The position numbers and the translations under genes were made by a program. From contig JADGJA010000022.1 of NCBI GenBank assembly GCA_027596035.1, forward strand, positions 1 to 64,000: a stretch of 64,000 bases of DNA, in the 5' to 3' direction. Positions within the stretch are counted from its first letter, which is position 1, and every line of letters starts with the position of its first letter. Positions 11,901 to 25,314 of the stretch are shown one piece after another. The notes under the pieces were generated by a model. The model saw nothing but the letters and a program-made list of their open reading frames with translations, was not told where the DNA came from and ran no database searches. The DNA comes from Thoreauomyces humboldtii. Lineage: Eukaryota; Chytridiomycota; Chytridiomycetes; Spizellomycetales; Powellomycetaceae.

Positions 11901-14900
11901 ATGGCTTCGAAATCCATTCGACTGCGTTCTTCTTTGTAATTCTTGCCTCCGCTTGCTTCCAGTAGGTTGTCGAGGATCCGTTCGGTAAGAAGAGATAAGG
12001 CGGGTTCGTTGTTGATCGAATGACAGGTGCGACGCCATTCGATAGGCACATCCTGGCTGTCATGATCCAGTAAGAGAACGATGTAAAGGCGGAATCCATC
12101 TGATGATTGGGAAACGTCTGCTTCTCGATGACTTCTCGCAATAAAGCGTTCGAGTACTGCGCTCATCTTTGCAATTCGTAATTTCACTACTAGAGGTAGA
12201 CCTTTTGTCATTGCGGCCGCCAATGCCTCCTCCACGATCACATCGTCCGCCAAACCATCCAAAGACACATAAGTCTTGAGCTTCTCTGCCGCTTTCATCC
12301 ATGTGCAGAACTGGTCCAATGGGTCAAAGATGAGGGGTATCTTGTGCGCCCACTTTGCGATTAGCGCATTATCGCAGCTGAATCGATCAGGGGGCAGGCC
12401 CCAAGTGATAAAAGAGTCTTCCACTTTCTCGTTGCAGAGGAAGTTGCAGAGTGAGAAGGGATGATTTGCGAAGCGCTCAATGGGCAATCCCGCAGCCTGA
12501 AAGTGGCCTTCCCATTGACGCCATATGGTTTGGCGTGCAATTTCGTCGTGATCACCAAGATAAGCTAGAAGGAGAAATTGAAAACTGAGTTTCTTTCACA
12601 GGATATACTATCGGCATGAAATGCTCACCAATAGTCCAAGCAGCCATGATTGCCTCCGACGGCAGCACTGCCCTCTTTCCCTGCATTTCGATTCGTTCCT
12701 CACTCCATAGCCGTACCAAGAACGTCAAGGTGCTTTTCAGGCCGCCCATTTCCGTATTTCTTCTCTCCGCAAGCTTATACTGAGCGGCAACATGCTCCTT
12801 CTCCTTGATCTTGGCATCGAATGAGCTCCTCATTCCTGAAAGCTTGACTTCCAATTGTGCATAAAGTTGTCGCTCCTGCTCGACGGCCTTCTCCTTCTCC
12901 TTTACTCTTTTAGCAAGACTCTCCGCAGCTGTCCTTCGAGGTTGCAGAATCTGGTATGTCGCGTGATGTTCGCAAACCGACGAGATCCAGTCTGCGATGG
13001 CGCCCAATGGTCGGGAAATGGCGTGGATTGCCCGAGTCTCGGAATTGTCCATGCATTCCTGAATGCGAGTCATCTGCGCTCCGGTCACAGTCGTAGGATC
13101 AAGGGCTGAGACCAACTGCTGCAGCCGTTCCCCGAAAAGCAGACGCTGAGTGGCGTCCCAGATCGATTCCTGTGATTTGACTTCAACGCGGAGAAGGACC
13201 ATCAGAGCCTCGCAGAGTTGCAATGTGCCCGGAGATGGATTCAGCATGGACTTGATCTGCGGTCGTCACGATAAGGATGCAGAAACTGAGAGCACCAAGT
13301 TCACGCGCGAGCGCACAAACCTCGTAGATATCCGCTTTGGAAAATCTTTCGACGGCGTTTCGTGCTGCAAGCACCGCAGGACCGACGACACTCAAGCCCT
13401 GGTCGACCTCGATGAGGACTTCGCTGAGCTGCTCCTCCAATTTGCCAACCAAATCTACGTCGCGCGTAAGGTCCATCTTGACCTTGTCGAATGCTGCGCG
13501 GAATAGGAATACATATTAGGGACGATTTGTATAATCTTTCTGTTGCAAAATTTTGTACCTTCGCGTTCATCCTCTATGGTCTTCAGATACTCTTGCGTGC
13601 GACTCGTTGAATCCCTAAACTTCTCCTTACAGTCTAGAAACGCTAGATCTGCGTTCTTAATAGTCACAAACGCCGCGTCGAGTCTCCCTATAGAGTCATC
13701 GAGGAGCGCGAGATCATGCTGCAAAGCGCTTTGTTTTTCGAAGTATATGTCGCAAAGAGAAGCGATCGCGGTTTCCAGTTGCGAGGTGTGCACCATGTCG
13801 GTTGTGCTTACGGTATGTGGCACAGAACAGAACAAGTCTCCAATGGCATCCAGGTAAGGCAGAGATGCTTGGCCAGCCGGCGTACGATGATTTACGAGAT
13901 GCCGTATGCTCGCAGGGGACTTCTCATTCACCAGGAGAGTTGAGCAAGCATGCAAGTATGCCGAAAAGTGCAATTGACTCGAGGTCCAGAGGCGCTGAGG
14001 AGAATCTAAGTCGGCAACGATGACAATATGGACCAGACTTCGGAGGTGAATCGCCGCCGCGGCCTTCGTGTCGACGTCTTCGAACGTGTTATCCAGTTTT
14101 GCACGCTTCTTGAGGAGCACAACGGTCGTATCGTCGAGGAGCATCTCAAGTAGCAAGTCAGATGAACCCCACTTGATGTAGGAAAGCAGAGCCTGGTGAT
14201 GCTCGGTGGTGAGGTTATGCCAACGAGCACACAGAAGGACAGGCTTCCAGGTATGTAGTGCGTTGCGTGAAGCTTTCACAAAATCATCTGACAGGTCAGA
14301 AGATGGAGGCAGTGCAAGAGACATGAAGTCTGCGTCCAAAATCCACGCAGCGAGCTGGACAGTGGTCTCAACGTCTCGATCAACGGTACCAATTACAATG
14401 GATGCAGAATCCAGGCGCGCCGCGTGACACAAATTCAGGGCCGCAAAGATTGCATCGGGATGCAATACATTCGACCGGCCTAACATCTCCGGTAGCTTCG
14501 TTTTCAAGTGTGCCGCGTATTCTCGAGGATTTCTCAATGGTGTCCAGAATGCGCGAGATCCGGACACAGCACGATCAGGCACGTACACGATCGGGGCATC
14601 TCCCACAAACACATCAGAATACCGAAGCGTCCCGAAGGCGGTATCAACCAGGTCTCGGAAAGCAGCGTCGTATTGTGGTAAGTCGGACCGGAGCAAAGAA
14701 TCGCGTACACCGCGATGCCATCCATGGGCCCAGATGCTGACGACTGTGGTGCTCAGGGTCTTGTCTGCAGCGTGAAGAGCTGTACGGAGAGCATTGACGG
14801 CATGAGTAAGCGAGAAGGCATAGTGAGGCGTCGGGATGGTAGCGCGGAACGTGTTCTGAATCGTTGCAAGGAATCTCGCGGATGCCTTCACGAGATCACT

Positions 14901-17900
14901 AGCAAGTTGAGCAGGTCCTATAGTGTCGTGGAGAGCCCTCGTCAGGGCAGGCAGTACCAGTTCATTAAGCCTCTTCTCCACGTCGGCCTCGAGTGCCAGA
15001 GCGATGAAGTGCCGGAGGAATCGCGGGGAGCTAGAGCCAGGTGATGAAGCAGTGCCGCTGTCAAACGTAGCAATAACGGCCAGATCCTCGACAGCGATCC
15101 ATTCGCTTGTGTTGGATGAACTGCCATACCATCCCCCAGACTCCAGCAGCCCACGCCACAGTTCGAGACTAGGGTTTGCGGTTTCAGATCTATACACAGA
15201 CATGTTTAGATCGTCAAGATGCGCTACGGCTTGTTTTCCACTGAGACAACCGAGTGCGCCTCTTCTTTTTTCAGTTAGCCCCGCGCGGATACGGGCTCGG
15301 ATAGATTTAGGATCCGCGTGGACAGCTTGAGAGATATGGATAGGCTTTCCTGAGCACGCAGAAATAGTGCGCATATTTATCGCGCTATTCGCACACGTGG
15401 TCTTTCCAGATCCACGAGGCCCGCAGAACATCGGACGGTGTCCTCGAGGAACTAGGAGCTGCACAAAGTATGCCGTGCGCGTGACATCCGTCGTTGTAAT
15501 GAAATCGGTGCTGTATCCAGAGGCCAGTTCTCCTCGCTCTGCGCTCAGCTTCTCCCACGGCGTCCATACGAGAAGGCGTGAATCGAAGTAGCAGTCATAG
15601 ACTTGCATCTGCTTGAAGGTACCTAGTGGAGCGATGTCTTCCTTGGACACCTGGCAGATTCGGAGAAGCGCTGCATTTATCTTATCTGAAGCTAAAAGGC
15701 CTTGTAGGTGAGCACTGAAGAGCTCGCGCTCTTTGGGAGCAGAGTAGCATCCAACTACCCAAGCGACGGCAAATGCGTACGTAGTCAATAGCCAGCACTT
15801 TTGTTCCGCGGTCGTGAAGCGCAAGAATCCAGCTGGAGTTAGATCTTTCACGGAAGCTGCGAAGAGATCGAATGTATGGCAAGCAAGAATGGTATCGGTT
15901 GTTGGAGGGCTTCGCGCAGGTAACCGTTGTGTCGCAAATTTCAGCATTGGATGGAGGATGTAGGTCTGCGCGGCATGGACAATATGAAAATGCTCCTGTA
16001 TGGACGGAAGGTGCTGCTTGAGCCGTACAGTCAACATCGCATCAAGACTTCCCAGAGCCCCGAGCCTGGAATCCATGTGAACAATGCTAGCATTGGTGAG
16101 TAGTTCCGGCTGTACTGACTCTAGCGAATCGGTCTCCACCACGAATCTCGTCGTGCTGGGAACATGGATAGCCTGGCCAAGGGCAGTAAAAGTCGATGTA
16201 CTGCAGTCAGTCAAAGGTTTCAGGAGTTCCAGCATGCTTGGCGTCAGTGAACCATCCAAGACTATCCATGATGTGCCATGGATAGGCTGGTTTTTGGCAT
16301 CGAACGCTCCGGCAATTTCCCGAATGGTGAGAGGCAGGATTCCCTCAATTAGCGAGCCGGTTATGGGGTCAAGGGATCCAACCATATCCGCTTCATCAAG
16401 CGCGGACACGTAGATACGATGAATATATACGTCCTGAAGTGCGGCTTGCAGGAGCTCCATAGCAGTGCTTTTTCCAGCCATCACATCTCCAATCACGATC
16501 ACAGGGCCAGTATGGCTGCACAGAGCATCGTAGAGGTCCCCAATCTTAGCGAGCATGTAGTCGTTGACAGCCATGTGCCTCAACCGTGCAATAGTAGTGA
16601 CCCTCTCGAACAGATCTATAAGCCTGGGAACTACGGCCCTACGGGCGTCAAAGACGACCCGAACGGCGTCGCTGAACGTCTGTCGGTCGCATAAAGACAG
16701 TTGTGATCCGTAGACAGCCTCGCATGCGTCCGCAACCGCATCTGTCTCGGTGATTGTCTCCCGGTCGCTCTGCAGTATGGCGGCAGCCGTGCGGGCCACG
16801 GCTTCAGGGCGATTGAAATCGTACTTCCTTAAAGCGAGGGTGTTCGCCATGTTCTGCAACAACGCCGCAAGCTTGCGCGCGAGCCCCGGAGCCCCAGAAA
16901 ATCCACGAGCATATAGAGAAGTCTCTAGAAGAGCGCGAAGGTCGGGTCGCGAAAGACATATCGGACGGAAGAGCGTCCTGACCGCGTGAGGAAGCAGAGG
17001 AGTTGCTTGTAGTGCAGAGAAGCTAGCGAACACGGCCGATGTCTTCAAGGTTAGGAACTGTTGATTCTCGTAACTGAATGACGAGACCCTGGTCTTAACA
17101 GCGTTCGTAAAGGCGCGGACTGCTGCGCTAATGTGATGTGCAGAGGCAGCAAGGATCTCGGCGGGGAGTGTGTCAAAGTTTTTGAAGCACAACCAGGCAC
17201 CAGTCCCAAATGTGCCACTAAGGGTACGCTGCAGGGCTCCTGGCTGCCACCCGCGAGAGCAGTCCAAATTCACGCATCGAACTCCGAAGATGTCCGCCAG
17301 ATCCTGCACCATACTTGAAGCTCGGTCACCCTTCACCATCGGGCACAGACCGTATTTGAGCAAAGTAGCTGTTTGACCCATCGCCCGGTTGATTTCCGGA
17401 GCCGAGGGCAGACGAGGCACTGACGCAAACTCAAAGCCATACGGTACCGTGTGATGCATCACATGCACGTCGATGGACTCGTCAGTCAGGGTAAAGCGGA
17501 ACCGGGCAGCAATCTCGTCATACGGCAAACGCGCTGTCTCGGTGGTGTAAAGTAGTCCCGCGATGAGAGTCTCGATTGACATTCTTTGCGCGGGCGGCAG
17601 ATTGGCATTCTGCAACGACTGAATGCAGTCCTGCAGCGTCGCGATGAGGTGCCGTGGGGGTGCATCTGCATGATCATGCTGCCGAGCGATGATGTATCGA
17701 TTCCATAAAACCTGTCCAACAACTGCAAGAACCTGCGCAGAGAGGCTTTTGACTGCTGTCGGCACCACCAGCTTTTTCCTCTCAACCACCGCAGCCACAA
17801 CCTGCCTTCGGAGAGTGTTTCGAATGGCAAGCTCGAGCTGGGCAAGCCACGTTTCTAGCGCGGTGGTGGCTGTCACCGGGTCGTCGAGTATGAGCTCCTG

Positions 17901-20900
17901 CCCATCAAAAGCTCTGACTCCGACGATTTTGATGACGACGCTGCCATCGCTTGTAAGTTGAAAGCGTGGTCGAGAAAAGCCTTCGACAGCGTCCGCTGAT
18001 CCGGCATCAACTGCTGGGGACCCTGAAGAGGAAACTGATGAACGAGCGAAAAGCTTGTCTGAAGCCTTGTCTGCCACAGAGAGACGAAGTGGGGAAGCGG
18101 TTTCCGTTGCATATGAGCTCACTGATGGGCGTCCGCCTACTGAATCCCGTCCTTCCAATGGCTGCCGGATGACGCCGTTATCGCGTGTAGAAAGACGAGC
18201 TGCAGACTTCTCGAGGACCGATTGTCGGACCGTCCCTGGTAGTACTTTGACAGCCGAAGAACGCAACGACGACTCAGCGTCCAACTCCCCAACAACGTCG
18301 CCTTCCTCCCTTAAAATCAGACTTTGCAGGTTGTCGAAACAGAACACCAAGAACGGATCGATGGCGTCGACAGCTGGTAGTGCTGCAAAGACGTCCAGCA
18401 TCTGATCGTTAGTGAGAAAGTAGAACCTCGGGAATGTCGCTCGCTTTGACTCGACCAGCCGGACAACTCCTTCTGAGATAGCGTCCAGTCGCCCTGTAGC
18501 GCCCGCAATCATCTCATGGAGATCTCCTCGTAGTAACAGAAGACTCAGTCGGGGGTTCCGTGTGACAATGTCGGACAGGATATTCATGATCTTTGTCACG
18601 GCTGTGAAATTGTCAGCCTGTTCACGAGGGAGCGTGGAAGCTTCGCCCGAAAGGGCAAGAAGCGGGTAAAGTCTTACGAACACGGTCTGGAAGCTCTTCC
18701 AGGCTTCCAGAGTGATTTGACCGGCTTGTAAACGACGTACCCAAGTGTCGAGACGGACCGCAATGCCGTCCGAGGAGTGAGATTTCGAAGCTAGAGCGGC
18801 TGTGCGAATAAGGAGATCGTCGAAAACTGACAGGGCGTCGGAAAAGTTCTGGATGGTGTACATGTCCTGGGTCGCGTATGGTGCCACTTTGAAGGATTCG
18901 GAAGAGAGCTCTGCGAACAGAGCTTGCAGTGTAGTCTCAATTTCATGCTCGTTACTGGCTTCACGAGAAATTTCTGCTATAATATCTTGCACTAGCTCCA
19001 GGTCTAGTTCCATGGCCTTTAAAAAATGCCAGAATGATTAGCCAGAGATGTTCAAGAACGGACTCGAACGCTACACGTACCTGACGCAATGTCAGCCCGG
19101 TGACATCTTGCAGTGTAAGTCCCACAAGTTTACTCATCTCTGCCCAGTGTTTCTCCTTCAAGGCTGGATTCCGCAAACTGGCGATGACGCCAGTGAAACG
19201 ATCGAACTCGGCAATCTCCTCGATCATCCTCCCGATCACTAGGCTTGGACCCCTCATGTCCGTCAGGACAACTACGAGACGGTCAGCGTCCATCTTCCAC
19301 TTCGTAACGGCATTGCTGACGGCCGGACCGTCCAGGTCTGTAAAGTACGTGTCAAGCCACTTTGCGATGCTGGTGCGTGTGGATTGCACCAGGGTCCAAA
19401 GGGTTTCGTGAGGTTCGAAAGCGGACTCTGTCGACATTAGAAGAGTGAGCGGAGTAGGTGGGATCCCGATAAGGTGTTCGCGGGCAGGAATGGAGCGGCA
19501 TAGGCGTTTGACGCGCTCGAGACGGTCGCGTAAGTAGATGATGCGTGGGGTAAGTTCTATGCAGTTGTTGATGTCTTGAGCCGATGCAAGATGAGCAATT
19601 TCTGCTCGATACGCTTCCAAAGAGGAAAGGACAAATTCGCGGTCAATGTCGAGCTGCAAAATATCGACCAATCAGAAACGGGCGTTCAGGAGGTTCCAAA
19701 AGGAAAAAAGTTGAAAACCTGGCTCATTATCTGCTGCTGCGAATCTTCCATGCGCTCCCATGCACGTCCTATTTCTGCCTCCAGTTTCACGGGCCAAGCA
19801 CAAGTGGTCCAGTACAGATCGTTCACGTCATCTTCCAAGCCAAGCTCAAATTCATATAACAGCTGCCACAGTTCCTTGAGTCTGTCCAGCTAAATCATAC
19901 CCTGTGAATAAAGCGCGGAACCCTGAAGAAATCCTCTCAACTCACCTGAGAATTGTGATAGCGTATCTGAGCGGAACATGTGTCTACTGCCTGTTGTAAA
20001 GTATGCAAGCACTGCGCGTCCTGACCCGGGTCTGCTACAATTTGAGCGTAAAGTATCGTGTAAGCCTCGCACAGTTCATCGCAGGTACCCTTGAGTCGTC
20101 CCTGCAGGGCCTCTCGAAACACGCTCAAAGCTCGACGCGTAGCGGTGTCATACAGTTTTTGAATTCCGGTGCAGGAGACGGTAAAGGGGGGAATATAAAC
20201 GAAGGGTAGGGACAGAGCAAGATTGGTTTTCACTGCATCCCGATATTTTGAAAGGGATTCTCGCAGAAGAGGAATGTCTATGACATCGGCGGTCCATAGT
20301 GATGCTGACGGGGCAGTTCGAATCAGAAAATCTCGGGATGCATATGTTTGGAGTAAGGTTTCAATGGCCGCCGATGCAGTGCGAACAACGTCGATGACGG
20401 CGCCGATACCGGCTTCTACAAGACTGGGATCGTGTGTCGCTGGAGAGATCCAGGCTTCGGCTTCTGGGAAATGGAGAGCGGTCATAGCCAAGACTTCGAT
20501 GCGGGGAACGGCGCGGATGGTATGAGTTGCGGGAAGATTTATGATATTTCGAAGCGTTGCTTCGACCTCATCTAGGCTGGGGTCCAGTACCACGCATGCA
20601 GCTGTGTCCGGAAGAGTATGATCGAGGTTGATGGGTTCCCCGTTTTCGGCTACGACCATCATGTGTAGAGTAAAGAGTACGGGCACTGCGGTATGATCGG
20701 TGAGAGGAGAATGAACTTTACACACTTCCGGGTGCTCCAGGTGTGGTGCTGGGTAGGTAAAGTACACCCCGAAGATCCCAACTGCGTGCTTCAATCCATC
20801 CAAAAGGGTCTCTGCTAGTTGAGTCGCCATAAGTGCATCAACAAGGTGCAGGAGCATCTTTAGGCGCGACGACTTGTAAACCGCCATATTTCCGTTACGA

Positions 20901-23535
20901 AAGTCGAACGAATCAGTCAGTGTTTCGTGAAGTATTTCGCAGATCTTCCGAGGCCAGTCGTACGACAGCTTCGCGGCCACCCATGCAGTATTGGCGTGGA
21001 CCCGATCTCTGAAGGCCGCAAACGGGATGGGTAGTCCGTGATTCTTACGGAAAAAGGCGTCCTTGCTGTGCAAAACTGAGCGGAGCGCAGCAAGGACCTG
21101 TACGAGGGCTTTCTGGACGGCGGTATTTGCGTAGAACATGTAGGTAGACAGACTTTCCGTGGCCATCGCCACAGTGTTGAACAGTCGGCCGTCCTGGTCG
21201 TCAGTCCCTGCACCTGATTGAAGAAGAGCTGAAGCCACCCAATTTCTTGCTTTTCCCGTCAGAAGTGTAAGAGCTTCGGCCGCAGTCCCGTCGCGAAATT
21301 CTTTATCGGCTCTTTTCATCGCAAAAAGGAATTCGTCCTCTACTTCCTTTACACAGGTAGCCAAAATCGCCGGCTACAAGGAGAGAATATTAGAACGCTC
21401 GCTGACTTAACCGCTGTATCTACTTCTGCTAACCTGATCCCGTCTCACAAACGTTCCTATCCGGCCGATGATTGCCTTTCGGAAAGCCATTGGCAATTGT
21501 GGCACTCCTTGCCCGCTCATTTCTCCGACGGCATCTGCATATCTTTTATCTTCCATAACCGCAGCTCGAGTTCGAAAAGCATTTTCGATCCGATCATAGA
21601 AAGCTTCTCGACTCTCGCCTTCGAACAAAAGATTTAGTCTTTTGACGAGCTTCTGGGGCCCTGACGGATGCCAAGAAATAGTGTACAAGTCTGTTACAGA
21701 GTCGTGAGACAGTACGTCACACTTGAGCCAGGTCCAGTCTGCCGAGGTGTCGGTAGGACTGTCGACCGCCTCGGAGTCCGGGTATTTGAAGTATCGGCTA
21801 TAAGCCAAAGTATAAGGAGTTCCGCGAGAAGGACCAAGCAACAGCCATTCGCCTGGCGTCTTGATCTGTTGACGCAGCTAGTTTGTTAGCATGCGCAATC
21901 GACCGATGAATGAGCCACTAAGCAACTAACCTCACCTCAAACTCGGGATCGTCAAAGCATTCTAAAGGCACCGTAGCAGGAGTATTGTTACGGTTCGGCG
22001 CACGATAGGGGTCGCGAAATGCGGAATCAAGTACGTGCCGTGAACTATATGGCTTTTGTGCGACTTCCGGAGCGAGACTAGCCTCTTCAGCAATCTCTGC
22101 CCGAGCTTCGAGAATCATCAGCTCTTTAGTCAGATCTAGTCCATGTGAAGACTTTGAAACACTGAATCCGGAACGGTACTTGATTAGCATCCTGAAGGGC
22201 GACACCAAGTCAAGCACTTACGTTAGTGGGAAACGATGCGGTGTAATCACTTTTGTAGATGGTCTGCTCGATTGCGGTCTTTCACCTTGCGGTCTGCCCG
22301 ACAGCGGCCGAGCGGTTGGAGGAGGTCTGCTAGATTGAGGTCTAGCTGGGAAACCATGAGGAACCCTAATGTGTGTTTCCTCCGCCTCAGGAAGCGGGAC
22401 CCATGTCGGTCCGCTTGCCACACCTTTCTCTCGAGGTTGAGCGGATGTTGGTTTACTGTCTAGATATGGAACCCTCTCGGTGTCGAGACTAGCAGAACTG
22501 TTCCATCCCAAAGCGGCAGTGCCTCGCCGGCTAGCTGTCGCAGGACGACTTCCAACGGCAGTGCTGGTAGTCGTGATCGCCGAGGTGGGACGAGCGGTGT
22601 GTGTCCTGACTGTAGAAGCGCGATTTCCAGTGGACGGTCTCGTTCCCGGCTTACTCGACGAGGGCCGGGATGCATCGGGCACCGACGATGCGAGTGGATG
22701 TCGAGCGCGAGCCGACGGCGCTCTCGAGACAGGCAGGCTAGCTGACCCCGGTGCCCTCCAGGCCCGAATGGGTTCTGCAGGAAATCTAATATCCATATCA
22801 GCCGTTTCCGTGGAGGACGGGTCTTCCGGAGCCAGTTCGATGAGCTCGTTTTCGGCAGCGGAAGCAGACCCGACCTGTACGCAGTCTGCCTGGTCCATTG
22901 CGAAAAGAACTCTGGTCACAGCCTGGGGGTCGTAGTGAAACTCTCGTCGCATAGTTGGCAGAAGAGCGCTCTGCGGCCTTCCAAGTCGATTGGACGGCAA
23001 CGCGGCTGAATACTTTTTTGCTTTTTTTTGGATTGACTTCCGTGCTGCTGCAGCTGAAGCGCATCTTCGGACACGCTTTTCCGGTTGAGCAGCTTCAACT
23101 TCGGATCTCTGAAACTGGGGAGGCGCCGGAGCTGGGGAGGGGACCGGATGATCTTTGATCAAGACCTCCAGTTCTTGGTATGCTCGACGAATATCTTCTT
23201 CTGCTTTGATGTAAGCAGGGTCGTGGAGGAGCGATCCGAGAGGATCTGGACCTAAATCTGAGCCCTCAATGTGTTCTGGGTCCTCCCAGAGCGTTAGGGG
23301 CCAAGTGTCACGATCTGTGGTTAGGTCCCCGTCCTCGGCAAACATGAGTTGGACCAAAGGCGGAGCATGGGAAAGATGACGGTGCCGTTGAGACCGAGGG
23401 CTGAGAGAACTTGTTTGAAAGTCATCTTCGAGGTCGTCTGTCCCCAAGCCGTTGAACATATCTAGAGGAAACCTATCAGGCCCAGTTCCAAGTTTGCCAG
23501 CATTCACAGATAAGCATACTTGACGCCACGGCCAT
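8930..23535 (-). CDS. Divergent dynein heavy chain with degenerate AAA1 (DNHD1-like)
   Basis: Thirteen exons join in phase to about 4,610 residues: 23535-23520, 23461-22222, 22161-21936, 21877-21434, 21373-19946, 19889-19719, 19653-19081, 19016-13559, 13493-13321, 13256-12629, 12564-9523, 9446-9241, 9166-8930. Order: disordered Ser/Arg/Pro-rich N terminus, tail, linker (FPRFYFLTND near 18.4 kb), six AAA modules, stalk and microtubule-binding region (13.5-12.6 kb), and C-terminal domain (GVYASGLVLVGAAWDKG, then CPVY). AAA1 has lost its motor site: GDRASSM replaces GPAGTGKTE (about 17330-17310) and CFKNFD replaces CFDEFN (about 17189-17172). AAA2 keeps GDVMAGKST (16490-16464). AAA3 keeps GPRGSGKTT (15422-15396) and LDDLNM. 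AAA4 (GTVDRDVETT) is degenerate. Family knowledge: DNHD1 is a dynein-like protein needed for sperm flagella. A structural rather than motor role is inferred. An unspliced alternative N terminus would start at 23894. Confidence 0.85.
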
Positions 23536-24421
23536 CGTGTTAAGAATTTGAGGTTGCGTAAGCAGTGCTCTGGATCGTAAGATATGCAGAGATTGGGAGG
23601 GATCTTGGGAGGGATCTTGGGAGGACCGACTGGGTGAATGTCTTCGAGTGTGTATACGAGTGTATCATACTTGTGTAGGACCCGTCGCGTCGAGCCTCGC
23701 GTCTCGCGTTTGCAAGTGGGGTCCGAGCCGCTCGGACAAGGGTTGCTTACCAGAATCCCGAGGTAGGCACCGGTCGCCCGGTTCTCGGTCATCCATCTGC
23801 TTGTGCGACGCTGCGGGTCCGTCGCTTCCCACTTCTGGCCGGCCCACCGCGTAGAGAGCTCCCGCTTCCTACACATCGAAAACAGCTGCGACATTCCCGT
23901 GGTTCTTCGTCACTCCTCTACTTGATCAATAAGGTGAGGACGCCCACACTTCTACGACTCGTTCACCTGTCAGGCCATAGCGTCGCATCAGAGAAACCAC
24001 CTTCGCAGCCGGATGGATGGATGGATGGATGGATGGATGGATGGATGGATGGACAGCCGGATGCTACTGGCCACGGAAATGTCGGAATGCACCGCCCATT
24101 CTGTGCGTTTCCACAGTAATCCTGGAGCTTCGCCGAACATCCGTGCCGTCCGAGCGGGGCAATGGGATCCGTGTTCGATCGGATCCTTCTCCAACACTTG
24201 AAGACTGCTATTGAGGGGATTCTCGTGATTCCTCTCCGACGCTCCCGCGGCGAGTCCCCGTCGGGCTTTGCCCTTTGTTTTACGGTGGACGTTGACCCGC
24301 GGGCCGCCTTTCCTCGCCTCGCTGCATGCGCTGGAGAGAGCTTTACCGATCTGGCACGGCAGGATGGTCCGTGATGCGGAGAGCGCTAACAGAGCTCTCC
24401 GTCTTCTTTTCCGTAGTCAAT
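23536..24421. promoter_or_regulatory. Divergent promoter region between the DNHD1-like gene and uL2
   Basis: This region separates two genes transcribed away from each other. It holds the alternative upstream frame of the dynein (from ATG 23894), a GGAT microsatellite, and a pyrimidine-rich stretch just before the uL2 start codon. CCGTAG at 24411-24416, five bases before the uL2 ATG, could be the acceptor of a 5' UTR intron, as is common in fungal ribosomal protein genes. Confidence 0.5.
24011..24053. repeat. (GGAT)n microsatellite, about 10.75 perfect copies
   Basis: A perfect 43-bp tetranucleotide array lies about 370 bp upstream of the uL2 start codon. It opens in all three frames on each strand, which produces false short open frames such as repeated Met-Asp-Gly-Trp. 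Confidence 0.98.
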
Positions 24422-25314
24422 ATGGGTCGCGTTATTCGTGCTCAACGTAAGGGTGCGGGTGGTATCTTCAAGTCCCACACCAAGCACCGCAAGGGAGCGG
24501 CTCGCCACCGTGTCAACGACTTTGCTGAGAGGTGTGTTTTTTATCTCGCGTTTATACACGATTGTGAAAATCCTGTTAACCACGATTGATTATAGGCACG
24601 GTTACATCCGCGGCATCGTGAAGGAGATCATCCACGACCCCGGACGTGGTGCTCCCCTTGCCCGCGTTGTCTTCCGCGACCCCTACCGCTTCAAGCAGCG
24701 TGAGGAGACCTTTGTCGCCACCGAGGGCATGTTCACCGGACAGTTCATTTACTGCGGAAAGAAGGGTACGCCGGTTGTCAGAATTTTTCAGTCAAGCGCG
24801 CGGGCTAATGATCTGCTATTCGCCTGCAGCTGCTCTTACTGTCGGCAACGTCCTTCCCCTTGGCTCCATGCCCGAGGGTACCATCATCTGCAACTTGGAG
24901 GAGAAGATTGGGGACCGTGGATCCATTGCCCGTACCGCTGGAAACTACGCAACCGTCATCGGCCACAACGTTGACGAGGGCAAGACTCGTGTCAAGCTCC
25001 CCTCCGGCGCCAAGAAGGTCCTTCACTCGGCTTGCCGCGCTGCCGTCGGTGTCATCGCTTCCGGTGGCATCATTGACAAGCCCCTGCTCAAGGCTGGTCG
25101 TGCTCACTTCAAGTACCGTGCCAAGCGCAACTCTTGGCCCAAGACTCGTGGTGTTGCCATGAACCCCGTGGATCACCCCCACGGTGGTGGTAACCACCAG
25201 CACATCGGTCACGCTTCCACCCTTGCCCGTGGAGCTCCCCCCGGTCAGAAGGTCGGTCTCATTGCTGCTCGTCGTACCGGTCTCATCCGCGGTACCAAGA
25301 AGCTCAACGAATAG
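24422..25314 (+). CDS. RPL2: 60S ribosomal protein uL2 (yeast L2 / human L8)
   Basis: Three exons (24422-24531, 24596-24765, 24830-25314) give 254 residues, exactly the usual eukaryotic length. The protein starts [13 protein letters not shown] and contains [63 protein letters not shown] and [20 protein letters not shown]. The last block includes the histidine loop that lies near the peptidyl-transferase centre. uL2 binds 25S rRNA and helps shape the catalytic core of the large subunit. Codon choice is strongly biased to C-ending codons, as expected for a highly expressed gene. The long antisense frame across the gene is a shadow of that bias. Confidence 0.98.

Noticed and set aside
24011..24214. 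Met-Asp-Gly-Trp repeat peptides from the GGAT array
   Set aside because: A product of reading a tetranucleotide microsatellite; no gene context.
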